From the NCBI RefSeq assembly GCF_900148505.1, contig NZ_FRXO01000001.1, forward strand, positions 310,001-374,000: a DNA stretch of 64,000 bases, given 5' to 3'. Below the pieces are notes generated by a model, which was not told where the DNA came from, did not search any database, and saw nothing but the letters and a program-made list of their open reading frames with translations. Position 1 is the stretch's first letter. Each line of letters opens with the position of its first letter. This document shows, one piece after another, positions 9,018 to 17,547 of the stretch. The translations under genes were made by a program, and so were the position numbers. Source of the stretch: Pseudoxanthobacter soli DSM 19599 (GTDB taxonomy: Bacteria > Pseudomonadota > Alphaproteobacteria > Rhizobiales > Segnochrobactraceae).

Positions 9018-9722
9018 TCAGCCGTGATCGACGTGGTGCACGGCGTCGAGGATGACGTAGGCCACGGCCTGCGGCTGCGACAGCAGCGACATGTGGCTCG
9101 CGGCGAGTTCGACGGTGGTGGCCTTCAGCCGCGTCGCGAGCTCGCGCTGCAGGTCGACGCTGACGGCCCGGTCGTTGGCCGAAACGACGTACCAGCACGG
9201 CCTGCTGCTCCATACAGCGGTGCCGATCTTGTCGTTGAACGTGACCAGCGACAGGGGAGTCTGCACGACAGACAACACCCGCGCGTCCGCCTCGGGCAGG
9301 TCCTGGGCGACGTTGGCGATCCAGCTTTCGGTGCTCATCTTGAGGTAGCCGTCGCCGAACGGAACGACGCCGCCGAGCCCGGGCGGGGCCGGATGGGCGC
9401 CGACCTGATCGCCGGTCGACTGGCCGGCATCGGGAGCGAACGCCGCGACATAGACGAGGGCCTTCACCTTCGGGTCGTTGCCTGCCTCGGTGATGACCGT
9501 GCCGCCCCAGCTATGGCCGACCAGCACGACCGGCCCCTCGATGCTGTCGAGCGTTCGGCGTGTGGCGGCAACATCTTCTGCAAGCGAGGTCGTCGGGTTC
9601 TGCACGGCAATCACCTCGACGCCATCGCGCTGCAGCAGCGGAATGACGGCGCGCCAGCTCGATGCGTCGGCCCATGCGCCGTGAACGAGAACGACGGTTG
9701 CGGGCTTGTCCGTGGTCGTCAT
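9018..9722 (-). CDS. Alpha/beta-fold hydrolase (EstC-like)
   Basis: The 234-residue protein starts MTTTDKPATVVLVHGAWADA, with the HGAWADASSW oxyanion segment typical of short esterase-like alpha/beta hydrolases. The nucleophile elbow is GHSWGG near residue 69, with the Asp in SANDRAV and the His in ASHMSLL near the C terminus. It is compact, cytosolic and has no large cap domain. Relatives are loosely called EstC or salicylate-esterase-like. The physiological substrate is unknown. Confidence 0.85.
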   Translation of the reverse strand: MTTTDKPATVVLVHGAWADASSWRAVIPLLQRDGVEVIAVQNPTTSLAEDVAATRRTLDSIEGPVVLVGHSWGGTVITEAGNDPKVKALVYVAAFAPDAGQSTGDQVGAHPAPPGLGGVVPFGDGYLKMSTESWIANVAQDLPEADARVLSVVQTPLSLVTFNDKIGTAVWSSRPCWYVVSANDRAVSVDLQRELATRLKATTVELAASHMSLLSQPQAVAYVILDAVHHVDHG

Positions 9723-9810
9723 GGCCTTCTGTCCCCCTTTACGTGACGCAATCTGGTGCGGGCTGCCGCCGGGGAGGCGGGAGCCGTACGCACCAGGTCA
9801 TTGACGAGAT

Positions 9811-9852
9811 TCATGTGGATCAAATGATCCCATCTGATCGCAAGGTGTCCTA
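9811..9852 (+). repeat. Degenerate partial RIME-like element (copy B)
   Basis: This resembles the last ~42 bp of the repeat family (ATGATCCCATCTGATCGCAAGG against ATGATTCCATCAGATCGGAAAG). Its end supplies the stop codon (complement of CTA, 9850-9852) of the adjacent minus-strand hydrolase gene. Confidence 0.5.
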
Positions 9853-10713
9853 GCCGCGCCAGCTTTCGAGAAAGTCGAGCAGGAGCGGGTTGACGACGTC
9901 CGGCCGTTCCTCATGCGGGAGGTGGCCGCAGCGCTCGACAGGCACGGCGATGAGATCGTCGGCCATCTCCGCCCAGACCTGCGCCATATCGAACGTCTTG
10001 CCGACGGCCCCGAAATCCGCCCCCCACAGCGAGAGCACGGGACAGCCGATCTTGACGTCGGCATCGACGAGATCCTGCGCGTTATCTTCCGCGTTGGCGC
10101 GATAGTCGGCCATGGCGCCCCGAACGGCGCCGGGTGCGCGATAGGCCGCGACATAGGCATCGAAATCCGCGCCCGAGATGGCGTGCGGGTTGAAGCACCA
10201 GTCTGAGAAGAAATGCCGGAGCCAGATGTCCTCGCGACCATAGATCAGCGCCTCCGGCAGATCCGGCACGAGATGGAACATGAAGAACCAGTAGGCGCGG
10301 GCAATCTGCGCGTTCATGCTGCGCGCGACGATCCGGGTCGGCACATTGTCCATGACGACGAGGCGGTCCAGCAGGCCCGGATGGTCTTTCGCGAAGCGCG
10401 TGGCGACGCGGGCACCGCGGTCATGGCCGACGAGCGCGATCCGGCCGATATCGAGCGTCTTCAGGAGTTCGACGAGGTCGAGCGCCATATTGCGCTTGTC
10501 GTAGCCGGTGGCCGGCTTGTCGGTCTCGCCGTAGCCGCGCAGGTCGGGCGCGATGACGCGATAGCGCTCGGCCAGCACGGGGATCTGGTGCCGCCAGGCA
10601 TAGCTGGTCTCGGGAAAGCCATGCAGCAGCACCACCGGCGGACCCGAGCCCGCCTCCAGATAGTGCTGGCGGATGCCGTTGGCGCGCACGGTGTGGTGGC
10701 GGATCTCTGTCAT
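9850..10713 (-). CDS. Alpha/beta hydrolase, haloacetate dehalogenase/epoxide hydrolase type
   Basis: The 287-residue protein has the HGFPETSYAWR oxyanion segment near residue 31 and an Asp-type nucleophile elbow GHDRGARV near residue 102, which places it with haloacetate dehalogenases and epoxide hydrolases rather than serine esterases. The second acidic residue (VVMDNVPTR) and a C-terminal His (CGHLPHEE) are present. In the cap the expected halide-binding His-Trp pair of fluoroacetate dehalogenases appears to be Phe-Phe (AYWFFMFH), so defluorination is doubtful. ATG 10713 begins MTEIRHHTVR with a GGGAC site upstream. Confidence 0.82.
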   Translation of the reverse strand: MTEIRHHTVRANGIRQHYLEAGSGPPVVLLHGFPETSYAWRHQIPVLAERYRVIAPDLRGYGETDKPATGYDKRNMALDLVELLKTLDIGRIALVGHDRGARVATRFAKDHPGLLDRLVVMDNVPTRIVARSMNAQIARAYWFFMFHLVPDLPEALIYGREDIWLRHFFSDWCFNPHAISGADFDAYVAAYRAPGAVRGAMADYRANAEDNAQDLVDADVKIGCPVLSLWGADFGAVGKTFDMAQVWAEMADDLIAVPVERCGHLPHEERPDVVNPLLLDFLESWRG

Positions 10714-10862
10714 CTGTCCCGCTTTCGGCAAAGGAAACGCGCCGGGCGCCCGCAATGCGGTGCGCCCGTTCCCGGCATCGTGCCCGGTCTGTATCGTGCC
10801 CAAAGGGCTGCGGATGCCGGTCGCTGGCGGCTTCGAGCCGCCAGCGGCGCGGCCTGGAGGCT

Positions 10863-10978
10863 TAGAGCATAACCCGTTCAGATAGCCCCGATCTGAAGGA
10901 CAAGCATATGCTCAAGCTTTTGAATCTGCAGCGATTTCTTGTCGATCTGATGAGTTCACCAGATCGGAAAGCGCTCTA
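10863..10978 (+). repeat. RIME-like palindromic element (copy C, full length)
   Basis: A 116-bp copy runs from TAGAGCAT to GCGCTCTA. Its 5' palindrome is partly degenerate and the 3' palindrome is imperfect. The last three bases (complement of CTA) form the TAG stop codon of the neighbouring chloroperoxidase-type gene. Confidence 0.85.
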
Positions 10979-11980
10979 CGCCTTCACGAAGGCGAGCAGG
11001 TCCGGGTTGATCACGTCGGCATGGGTGGTGAGCATGCCGTGGGGATAGCCCTTGTAGACCTTGAGCGTGCCGTTCTTCAGCAGCTTGACCGACTTCAGCG
11101 CTGAATCGGCGATCGGCACGATCTGGTCGTCGTCGCCGTGAAGCACCAGCGTCGGCACCGTGATCGCTTCCAGGTCGGCGGTCTGGTCGGTCTCGGAGAA
11201 GGCCTTGATGCCGTCATAGTGGGCCTTGGCGGCGCCCATCATGCCCTGGCGCCACCAGTTCTGCACCACGCCGGGATAGACCGTCGCGCCCTCACGGTTG
11301 AAGCCGTAGAACGGCCCGGCGGCGACATCGAGATAGAGCTGGGCGCGGTTGTCGGCGACGCCCTTGCGGAAGCCGTCGAACACCTCCATCGGCAGGCCTT
11401 CCGGATTGCTCTCGGTCTTGAGCATCAGCGGCGGCACGGCGGACACCAGAACGGCCTTGGCGACGCGGCCCGACGGCTGGCCGAACTTCGCCACATACCG
11501 CGCAACCTCGCCGCCGCCGGTGGAATGGCCAATGTGAACGGCGTTCTTCAGGTCCAGCGCCTCGACGACAGCGAAAGCGTCGGCGGCGTAGTGGTCCATG
11601 TCGTGGCCGTCGGAAACCTGGGCCGAGCGGCCGTGGCCGCGGCGATCATGGGCGACGACGCGGTAGCCGTTGAGGACGAAGAACAGCATCTGCGTGTCCC
11701 AGTCGTCCGACGAGAGCGGCCAGCCGTGATGGAAGACGATCGGCTGCGCGTCCTTCGGACCCCAGTCCTTGTAGAAGATTTCCACGCCGTCGCTGGTGGT
11801 TACGGTGGCCATTTCAGGTGCTCCATTGGGTGTGACGGATGTGGGCGCGGTCGCGGCGAACGACAGGGCGGCGGGCCCGAGCGCGGCGGCCACGAGACCG
11901 GCCGTTCCGATCTCGAGGACGGTCCGCCGCGACGGCAGCGCGCCCCATGCCGAAGTCCGGTCGGATGAATGTGTCGGCAT
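10976..11980 (-). CDS. Tat-exported alpha/beta hydrolase, non-heme chloroperoxidase type
   Basis: The 334-residue protein has a twin-arginine signal ([13 protein letters not shown] followed by a hydrophobic segment, residues ~15-45). The mature domain (~275 residues) carries [13 protein letters not shown], the nucleophile elbow GHSTGGGE, an Asp in [10 protein letters not shown] and a His in [10 protein letters not shown]. This is the cofactor-free haloperoxidase/perhydrolase-type family. ATG 11980 has a GGAG ribosome site; the frame is open to 12070. Its TAG stop lies inside the end of repeat copy C. It is divergent from a LysR regulator 216 bp away, which may control it. Confidence 0.87.
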   Translation of the reverse strand: MPTHSSDRTSAWGALPSRRTVLEIGTAGLVAAALGPAALSFAATAPTSVTPNGAPEMATVTTSDGVEIFYKDWGPKDAQPIVFHHGWPLSSDDWDTQMLFFVLNGYRVVAHDRRGHGRSAQVSDGHDMDHYAADAFAVVEALDLKNAVHIGHSTGGGEVARYVAKFGQPSGRVAKAVLVSAVPPLMLKTESNPEGLPMEVFDGFRKGVADNRAQLYLDVAAGPFYGFNREGATVYPGVVQNWWRQGMMGAAKAHYDGIKAFSETDQTADLEAITVPTLVLHGDDDQIVPIADSALKSVKLLKNGTLKVYKGYPHGMLTTHADVINPDLLAFVKA

Positions 11981-12196
11981 CGAAGGCTCCATGCCGGTGC
12001 GGCGCCCACCCCTTCGCACGCCCGGGAAATGCCCCTGAGACCCGCGAAGCCTGGGAACGCCGTCAGCCATCGTCTCGCGCGAAAGGGGACATGAGCCGCG
12101 CCCCCGGGGAAATGCAGGTTACGCGCGAAGGCTAGCCGTTTCCCGGCCTGACCGTGATACGGTGCGGCGATAAGGATTATATCCGGGGACGTTACA

Positions 12197-13072
12197 ATGA
12201 ATTTTCTGGCGCTCTCCATTCTGACGGAGGTCGCGGCGGGCAGCAGCCTGTCCGGCGCGGCGCGCACCCTTCGCATCAGTCCGATGGCGGCGACGCGCCA
12301 GCTTTCCGCGCTGGAACAGGACGTCGGCGTGCGGCTGGTGCATCGGACGACGCGCGCCATCGCCCTGACGGCGGAGGGGCAGGCCTTCCTTCCCCATGCG
12401 CAGGCGCTGCTCGACGAGCGGTCCGCCGCCTACGCGAGCGTGAGACCGGTCACCGAGGGCGCGTTCGGCCTTTTGAGGCTGACCGCCTCGGTGGCGTTCT
12501 CACGCAAGGTCATGGTGCCGATGATCGCCGACTTCATGAGCGCCAACCCGGCGGTGAAGGTCGACCTGACGATGACGGACGACCTCGTCGACCTCGTCAA
12601 CGAAGGGCTCGACCTCGCCATCCGGATCGCCAACCTGACCGACAGCAGCCTCGTCGCGCGGCGTCTCGCCGGCAATCCGCGCCTGCTGCTCGCTTCGCCC
12701 GACTATCTGGAACGGCACGGTGCACCGCGCACCCTCGCCGATCTGGAAGCGCACGATTGCCTGCCTATCAGCCGCACGGCGCGCTGGGCCTTTCGCGCGT
12801 CCGGGCAACCTCTGTCGGCGAAGATCGGCGGGCGCTTCTCGGCCAATTCGATCGAGGGCCTGCTGCAGGCCTGCGTCGCCGGCCTCGGCATCGCGAATCT
12901 GTCGGCGTGGTTCGTGCGGGACGAGATCGCCGCTGGGCGGTTGAAGGTGATCGAACTGGCCGATGCCGTGCCCGAGCCCCTCGACGTCTGGGCCGTCTAT
13001 CCCAGCAGCCGGATGGTCCCGGTGAAGGTGCGCCTCTTCATCGACGCACTGGCCGCCCGGCTGGCAGCCTGA
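12197..13072 (+). CDS. LysR-family transcriptional regulator
   Basis: The 291-residue protein has an N-terminal winged helix-turn-helix (SLSGAARTLRISPMAATRQ, residues ~18-36) and a LysR substrate-binding domain of the CrgA-like type from residue ~90. It is divergent from the exported chloroperoxidase-type hydrolase, the usual arrangement of a LysR regulator and its target, so that gene is the best candidate. The metal ATPase starts 82 bp downstream on the same strand and could be read through. The inducer is unknown. Confidence 0.88.
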   Translation: MNFLALSILTEVAAGSSLSGAARTLRISPMAATRQLSALEQDVGVRLVHRTTRAIALTAEGQAFLPHAQALLDERSAAYASVRPVTEGAFGLLRLTASVAFSRKVMVPMIADFMSANPAVKVDLTMTDDLVDLVNEGLDLAIRIANLTDSSLVARRLAGNPRLLLASPDYLERHGAPRTLADLEAHDCLPISRTARWAFRASGQPLSAKIGGRFSANSIEGLLQACVAGLGIANLSAWFVRDEIAAGRLKVIELADAVPEPLDVWAVYPSSRMVPVKVRLFIDALAARLAA

Positions 13073-13154
13073 CCGCGCGCTGCGACCACAGGTGGCGTAT
13101 GGTCGCGACTGCGATCGCGGATCCGTCGCAAGGCGGCGTAGGAGGCAGGGGAAG

Positions 13155-15077
13155 ATGGATCGTTCGGGCCGGGACCGGCTGAAGACCGGATTGCTGCTCA
13201 TCGCGCTCGTCGCGCTGCCGGGCGGGATCGTGCTTCATGTCGCCGGCCTGCCCGCATTCGCGCAGGCGGTCTGGCTCTGCGGCGCGGTGCCGGTGCTCGT
13301 CGCGCTCGTCGTCGAAATTCTCGTCAGCCTGCGCCGCGGCGAAGTCGGGCTCGACATCGTCGCTGCACTTTCCATGTCGGCCGCGATGATCTTCGGCGAG
13401 ACGCTCGCGGCGGCTGTCGTGGCATTGATGTATTCCGGCGGTACGTTCCTCGAAAGCTTCGCCGAGGGCAGGGCGCGCAGGGAGATGCGCGACCTGCTCG
13501 CGCGCGTTCCCCGTACTGCGACCCGGCACCGCGACGGCGGCCTCGAGGACGTTCCGCTCGATGACATCACGCCAGGCGACCGCCTTCTCATCCGCCAGGG
13601 CGATGTCGTGCCGGTCGATTCCACGCTCGTTTCGACGGCGGCCTTTCTGGACCTTTCCGCGCTCACGGGCGAGTCGCTGCCGGTGCGGATCGAAAGCGGC
13701 AGCGACGTCATGAGCGGCGCCACCAATGCCGGTGCGGTGTTCGACGTGATCGCCACGCATCCGGCGAAGGACAGCACCTATGCCGGCATCGTCCGGCTGG
13801 TGGAGGAAGCTCAGAGATCGCGGGCGCCGATGGCGCGGCTGGCGGACCGGTGGTCGCTCGGCTTTCTCGCCGTCACGGTCGCGCTCGCCACTGCCGCGTG
13901 GTGGTTCACGGGCGATCCGATCCGCGCGGTGGCGGTGCTCGTGATCGCCACGCCGTGCCCGCTGATCCTCGCGGTCCCGGTGGCGCTGGTGGCCGGTGTG
14001 TCGCGGGCCGCCCGTTCCGGCGTGCTCGTCAAGGGATCCGGCCCGCTCGAGGCGATGGCCCGCACGCGGACGCTGATCCTCGACAAGACCGGAACGCTGA
14101 CCGACGGGCGCCCGGGGATCGTGGCGATCCACAGCGACCATGGCATGGAAGCGAACGATATCCTGCGGCTCGCGGCGGCGCTCGACCAGGGCACCAAGCA
14201 CCCCGTCGCGACCGCCATCGTCGCGGCGGCGCGGGCGCGCGGCCTTTCGCTGCCGGTTCCGCGGCACGTCACGGAGCATCCCGGCGAGGGGCTTGAAGGC
14301 GAGATCGAGGGCCGCGCGGTCGTGGTCGGCGGGCACGATTTCGTCTGCGGCCGCATCGGTGCCGGCGGAACGCCGCCGCCCGCTCTCGCGCCCGGGGCGG
14401 TGCTGGTGGCGCTCGCCGTGGACGGACGGCTGGCCGGCCACCTGGTGATGGCCGATCCGCTTCGGCCCGGCATCGGCGGCGTCATCGCGGGACTGCGCCG
14501 ACAGGGCATCGAGCGAATCCTGCTCGCGACCGGCGATCGCCGCGAGGTCGCGGAACGGGTGACGGAGGGCCTCGGGCTCGACGGCATCCGCGCCGGGCTG
14601 ACGCCGGACCAGAAGGTGCTTCTGGTGCTGACCGAGCACAAGCGCGGACCGGTGATGATGGTGGGCGACGGCGTGAACGACGCCCCCGCGCTGGCCGCAG
14701 CCGATATCGGCGTGGCGATGGGGGCCCGCGGGGCGGCTGCCTCGGCCGAGGCGGCGGACGTCGTTCTGCTCGTCGACCGCATCGACCGGCTCGGGCTCGG
14801 GCTTGCGATCGCCCGCGGCGCGCGGCGCATCGCGCTCGAAAGCGTGGTCGCCGGCATCGGCCTCTCGGTGCTCGGCATGGTCGCCGCCGCGCTCGGCTAT
14901 CTCACCCCCGTTAAGGGCGCGCTCATCCAGGAGGCGATCGACGTCGCCGTGATCCTGAATGCGCTGAGGGCGCTGCGCCTCGTTCCCGAAGACATTTCCG
15001 CCGCCGGGCCCCGGGACAATGGGCCCGCGGACGGCGGCCCCTTTCCAACCGGCCTCTCGCAAGGAACCCAGGCATGA
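13155..15077 (+). CDS. Heavy-metal P1B-type ATPase
   Basis: The 640-residue inner-membrane pump has the transmembrane metal motif TPCPLIL (CPC), phosphorylation motif DKTGTLT, the P1B-specific HP pair (TKHPVAT) and the hinge GDGVNDAPAL. It lacks any N-terminal metal-binding domain. The last helix carries QEAIDVAVILNALRAL, with an Asp rather than the Cu-type residues, pointing to Zn/Cd/Pb-class pumps; the exact metal is an inference. ATG 13155 follows an AGGGGAAG site. The stop overlaps the start of the VIT1-type gene, so the two are co-translated. Confidence 0.9.
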   Translation: MDRSGRDRLKTGLLLIALVALPGGIVLHVAGLPAFAQAVWLCGAVPVLVALVVEILVSLRRGEVGLDIVAALSMSAAMIFGETLAAAVVALMYSGGTFLESFAEGRARREMRDLLARVPRTATRHRDGGLEDVPLDDITPGDRLLIRQGDVVPVDSTLVSTAAFLDLSALTGESLPVRIESGSDVMSGATNAGAVFDVIATHPAKDSTYAGIVRLVEEAQRSRAPMARLADRWSLGFLAVTVALATAAWWFTGDPIRAVAVLVIATPCPLILAVPVALVAGVSRAARSGVLVKGSGPLEAMARTRTLILDKTGTLTDGRPGIVAIHSDHGMEANDILRLAAALDQGTKHPVATAIVAAARARGLSLPVPRHVTEHPGEGLEGEIEGRAVVVGGHDFVCGRIGAGGTPPPALAPGAVLVALAVDGRLAGHLVMADPLRPGIGGVIAGLRRQGIERILLATGDRREVAERVTEGLGLDGIRAGLTPDQKVLLVLTEHKRGPVMMVGDGVNDAPALAAADIGVAMGARGAAASAEAADVVLLVDRIDRLGLGLAIARGARRIALESVVAGIGLSVLGMVAAALGYLTPVKGALIQEAIDVAVILNALRALRLVPEDISAAGPRDNGPADGGPFPTGLSQGTQA

Positions 15078-15775
15078 GCCGCCTCACGCATCCCGAAGTC
15101 CACATGGTTCACCGCATCGGCTGGCTGCGCGCCGCCGTGCTCGGCGCGAACGACGGGATCCTCTCCACATCGAGCCTCGTGGTCGGAGTGGCGGCGGCCG
15201 GATCGGGATCCGCGCAGATCCTCGTCGCCGGTTTCGCCGGGCTCGTCGCCGGGGCGATGTCGATGGCGGCGGGGGAATATGTCTCCGTGAGCTCGCAGGC
15301 CGACGCCGAGAAGGCGGACCTCGGCCGGGAGCGCAGCGAACTCGCCGCGAGCCCGGAGGCGGAACTCGAAGAGCTGACCGGCATCTATGTCGCGCGCGGG
15401 CTCGATCGGGACCTCGCCGAGCGCGTCGCGGTGCAACTGACTGAGAGGGACGCGCTCGGCGCGCACGCCCGCGACGAACTCGGCATTTCCGACGCCGTCG
15501 CCGCGCGCCCGGTGCAGGCGGCCGTCGTCTCCGCGCTGACGTTCGCGGCGGGCGCGATCGTGCCGGTTCTGGTGGCACTGGTCTCGCCGGCGGAGCGCAC
15601 GAGCCTGTTCGTCGCCATCGCCACCCTGATCGTGCTCGCCGTTCTCGGCGGCCTCGGCGCGGCGGCGGGCGGGGCGGGCATGGTGCGCGGGGCGGTCCGC
15701 GTCACCTTCTGGGGCGCACTCGCCATGGGCGCGACGGCCATCGTCGGCACGATCTTCGGGGTCCACGCGGGATAG
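15074..15775 (+). CDS. VIT1/CCC1-family Fe/Mn transporter
   Basis: The 233-residue membrane protein has the family N terminus RAAVLGANDGILSTSSLVVG and the Gly/Ala-rich AGAMSMAAGEYVSVSSQAD segment with the metal-coordinating Met and Glu residues. A cytosolic acidic helical region (residues ~75-135) is followed by three hydrophobic segments. Relatives move Fe2+ or Mn2+ out of the cytosol (into vacuoles in plants and yeast). Its ATG overlaps the stop codon of the P1B ATPase by four bases, which suggests a joint role in metal detoxification. Confidence 0.9.
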   Translation: MSRLTHPEVHMVHRIGWLRAAVLGANDGILSTSSLVVGVAAAGSGSAQILVAGFAGLVAGAMSMAAGEYVSVSSQADAEKADLGRERSELAASPEAELEELTGIYVARGLDRDLAERVAVQLTERDALGAHARDELGISDAVAARPVQAAVVSALTFAAGAIVPVLVALVSPAERTSLFVAIATLIVLAVLGGLGAAAGGAGMVRGAVRVTFWGALAMGATAIVGTIFGVHAG

Positions 15776-15819
15776 CGGCCGGAAGGGGCCGGTGCGGATC
15801 GCCGCTGTGGCCCGCTTTC

Positions 15820-16269
15820 TCACTGCCCATCGGGTGGCGTCGTGAAGAACCAGTCGTGCCCCTCCGGGTCGCGGGCCCAGTAGGTTCGTCCGTAGGGTGC
15901 GTCCTCGAGATCGCGGACGATGTCGGCTTTCATCGCCTTTGCCCTCGCGGCGTGGGCGTCGACGTCGTCGAGATAGACGAACACGCCGGAGTGGCGCCGG
16001 CCCGTCTCCGCCGGGGAGGCGAGGCCGAATTCGGCAAGTGCGGTGCCGAGCATCACGACCTGGCCTTCGAGGGCGATCTCGGCATGGGTGCCGCCCGAGG
16101 GCGCCTGCAGCAGCAGGCGCCGCTCGAAGCCGAAGGCCTTCACGAGCCACTCCACCTCGGCCTCGACATCGCGACAGAACAGATAGGGGATGATCTCGAC
16201 CGCGCGGCGCGGGCCAAGCCTGCCGGTAGCGCCGCCCGTCGAAACGGTGCGCGTTGCGTCCTCGGACAT
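15820..16269 (-). CDS. VOC-fold (glyoxalase/bleomycin-resistance-like) protein
   Basis: This 149-residue protein has a single vicinal-oxygen-chelate fold, recognised by the beta-alpha-beta pattern: VEIIPYLFCRDVEAEVEWLV, then GGTHAEIAL, HSGVFVYLDDVDAH and the typical C-terminal YGRTYWARDPEGHDWFF. The last motif resembles PhnB-like proteins, which often lack a proven enzymatic role. ATG 16269 was chosen because upstream in-frame sequence to 16437 is basic and non-conserved. The substrate is unknown. Confidence 0.82.
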   Translation of the reverse strand: MSEDATRTVSTGGATGRLGPRRAVEIIPYLFCRDVEAEVEWLVKAFGFERRLLLQAPSGGTHAEIALEGQVVMLGTALAEFGLASPAETGRRHSGVFVYLDDVDAHAARAKAMKADIVRDLEDAPYGRTYWARDPEGHDWFFTTPPDGQ

Positions 16270-16458
16270 CGTCGACTCCCTTCGTGGCCGGCTCCTTCTC
16301 GGCCGGCCATATCTTATGGGTGACCGGTGGCGTGCATGGGCGCAAGGGAGTGATCGACAAGAGCGCGGTCGATCATGAGCGAAGATCGACGCGAGCATGA
16401 CCGATCTCGCGGACCGGCGGCGCGGAGTGTCCGGCATGAGGCTCCGGAGAATGCCGCC

Positions 16459-17319
16459 TCAGGCGGCCCCCGCACCGAGGCGGGCGAGAAACAGCGTCGC
16501 CACCGTCAGGTCGGCGGTGGTGATTGGATCGAGATCGCGGGCTCTCAGATCCGCATCGAAGGCAAGCAACGCCTCGCGGTGGCGCGTGGGATCGAATGCG
16601 GCGCCGGCACCGAGCAGCCGGCGTGCATCGGCCATCACGCTGCGCGCCGCCTCGGGCCCGTGGGTGCGGACGATGTGGCTGTCCGGAAAGGCCGACATGA
16701 AGCCGAGAAAAAGGCTCGTGGTGGCGAGCGGGAAGGCGTCGGCGGCGGTTTCAGCACTGCGCGCCGCACGCTTCAGCCCGCGCACCAGGGCCGGAAGGCC
16801 GAACACGAACAGGTCGGTGTAGTTCGAGGCATATTGCAGGGCGATGCGATCGCGGCCGGCTTCAGCCAGCATCGCTTGCTTCAGGGTGAAGCGGCCCTGG
16901 ACGACGGCGCTGCGGCTCGGTTCCGCCAGCGTCAACGCGCGGCAGGTGTCTTCCGCGTCGGTCCTGTCGAGGTGCGTCAGGACCGTGGAGATGCGTTCGC
17001 GCAGCGGTGCGGGACCCGGCTGCTCGCAGGCGGCCGCGAGTGGGGCGCACAGCAGCAGGATGCCGAGGCCGGTGATCGCCCCGATGCCTGCCCTCGAAGC
17101 CTCGACGGCGTTCAGGATGCGCCGGCCGACCGGCGCGCCCGTCTCGGTGAGTGCGGGGACAGCCGCCTCCGCACTCGACACGAAATCGGCCGGCGTCATG
17201 CTGCGGCCGTCAGCGGAACGGCGCGCCGTCCCGGGCGTGACGGCGGCAAGTTCGTCCCGGTAAGCGGAGAGCAACGCATTCGCAACGACGTCTGTATTCA
17301 TGACAGCATTCAATCGCAT
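16459..17319 (-). CDS. CitG/triphosphoribosyl-dephospho-CoA synthase-like protein, signature residues lost
   Basis: The 286-residue protein aligns by eye with the CitG/MdcB-like family: the stretch VGRRILNAVEASRAG followed by LGILLLCAPLA (residues ~64-94) is the family core. From memory, members have K-P-G-N-V-H, then G-H-x-M, then N-T-N-L-G. Here these read TPGTAR (28-33), GRSM (38-41) and ITGLG (82-86), so the Lys, Asn and His residues are replaced. It is therefore probably inactive in the usual reaction or repurposed. Relatives occur in C1-cofactor gene clusters of methylotrophs. It is divergent from the pterin/folate cluster. ATG 17301 is an alternative start; neither has a clear ribosome site. 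Confidence 0.7.
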   Translation of the reverse strand: MRLNAVMNTDVVANALLSAYRDELAAVTPGTARRSADGRSMTPADFVSSAEAAVPALTETGAPVGRRILNAVEASRAGIGAITGLGILLLCAPLAAACEQPGPAPLRERISTVLTHLDRTDAEDTCRALTLAEPSRSAVVQGRFTLKQAMLAEAGRDRIALQYASNYTDLFVFGLPALVRGLKRAARSAETAADAFPLATTSLFLGFMSAFPDSHIVRTHGPEAARSVMADARRLLGAGAAFDPTRHREALLAFDADLRARDLDPITTADLTVATLFLARLGAGAA

Positions 17320-17547
17320 TGAAAGGTATTAAAATCGGACGCGGCGGAAAGCTGGACGGTCGTCAAAATCGAGGATTCAACGCATCCTTCCGCGGGGGGA
17401 TGCTGAGGCGGCTGCGAATCTCGCGGAAGGCATGAGAAATCATTTACCATCATGCGAGAGAGATCCACTGCCGCATTGAAGCCCGAGCGGGATTATAGGG
17501 GGTGACGCTCCTGTTTCCGTCGACGCCCGTTGCAGAAAGGTGCCGTC

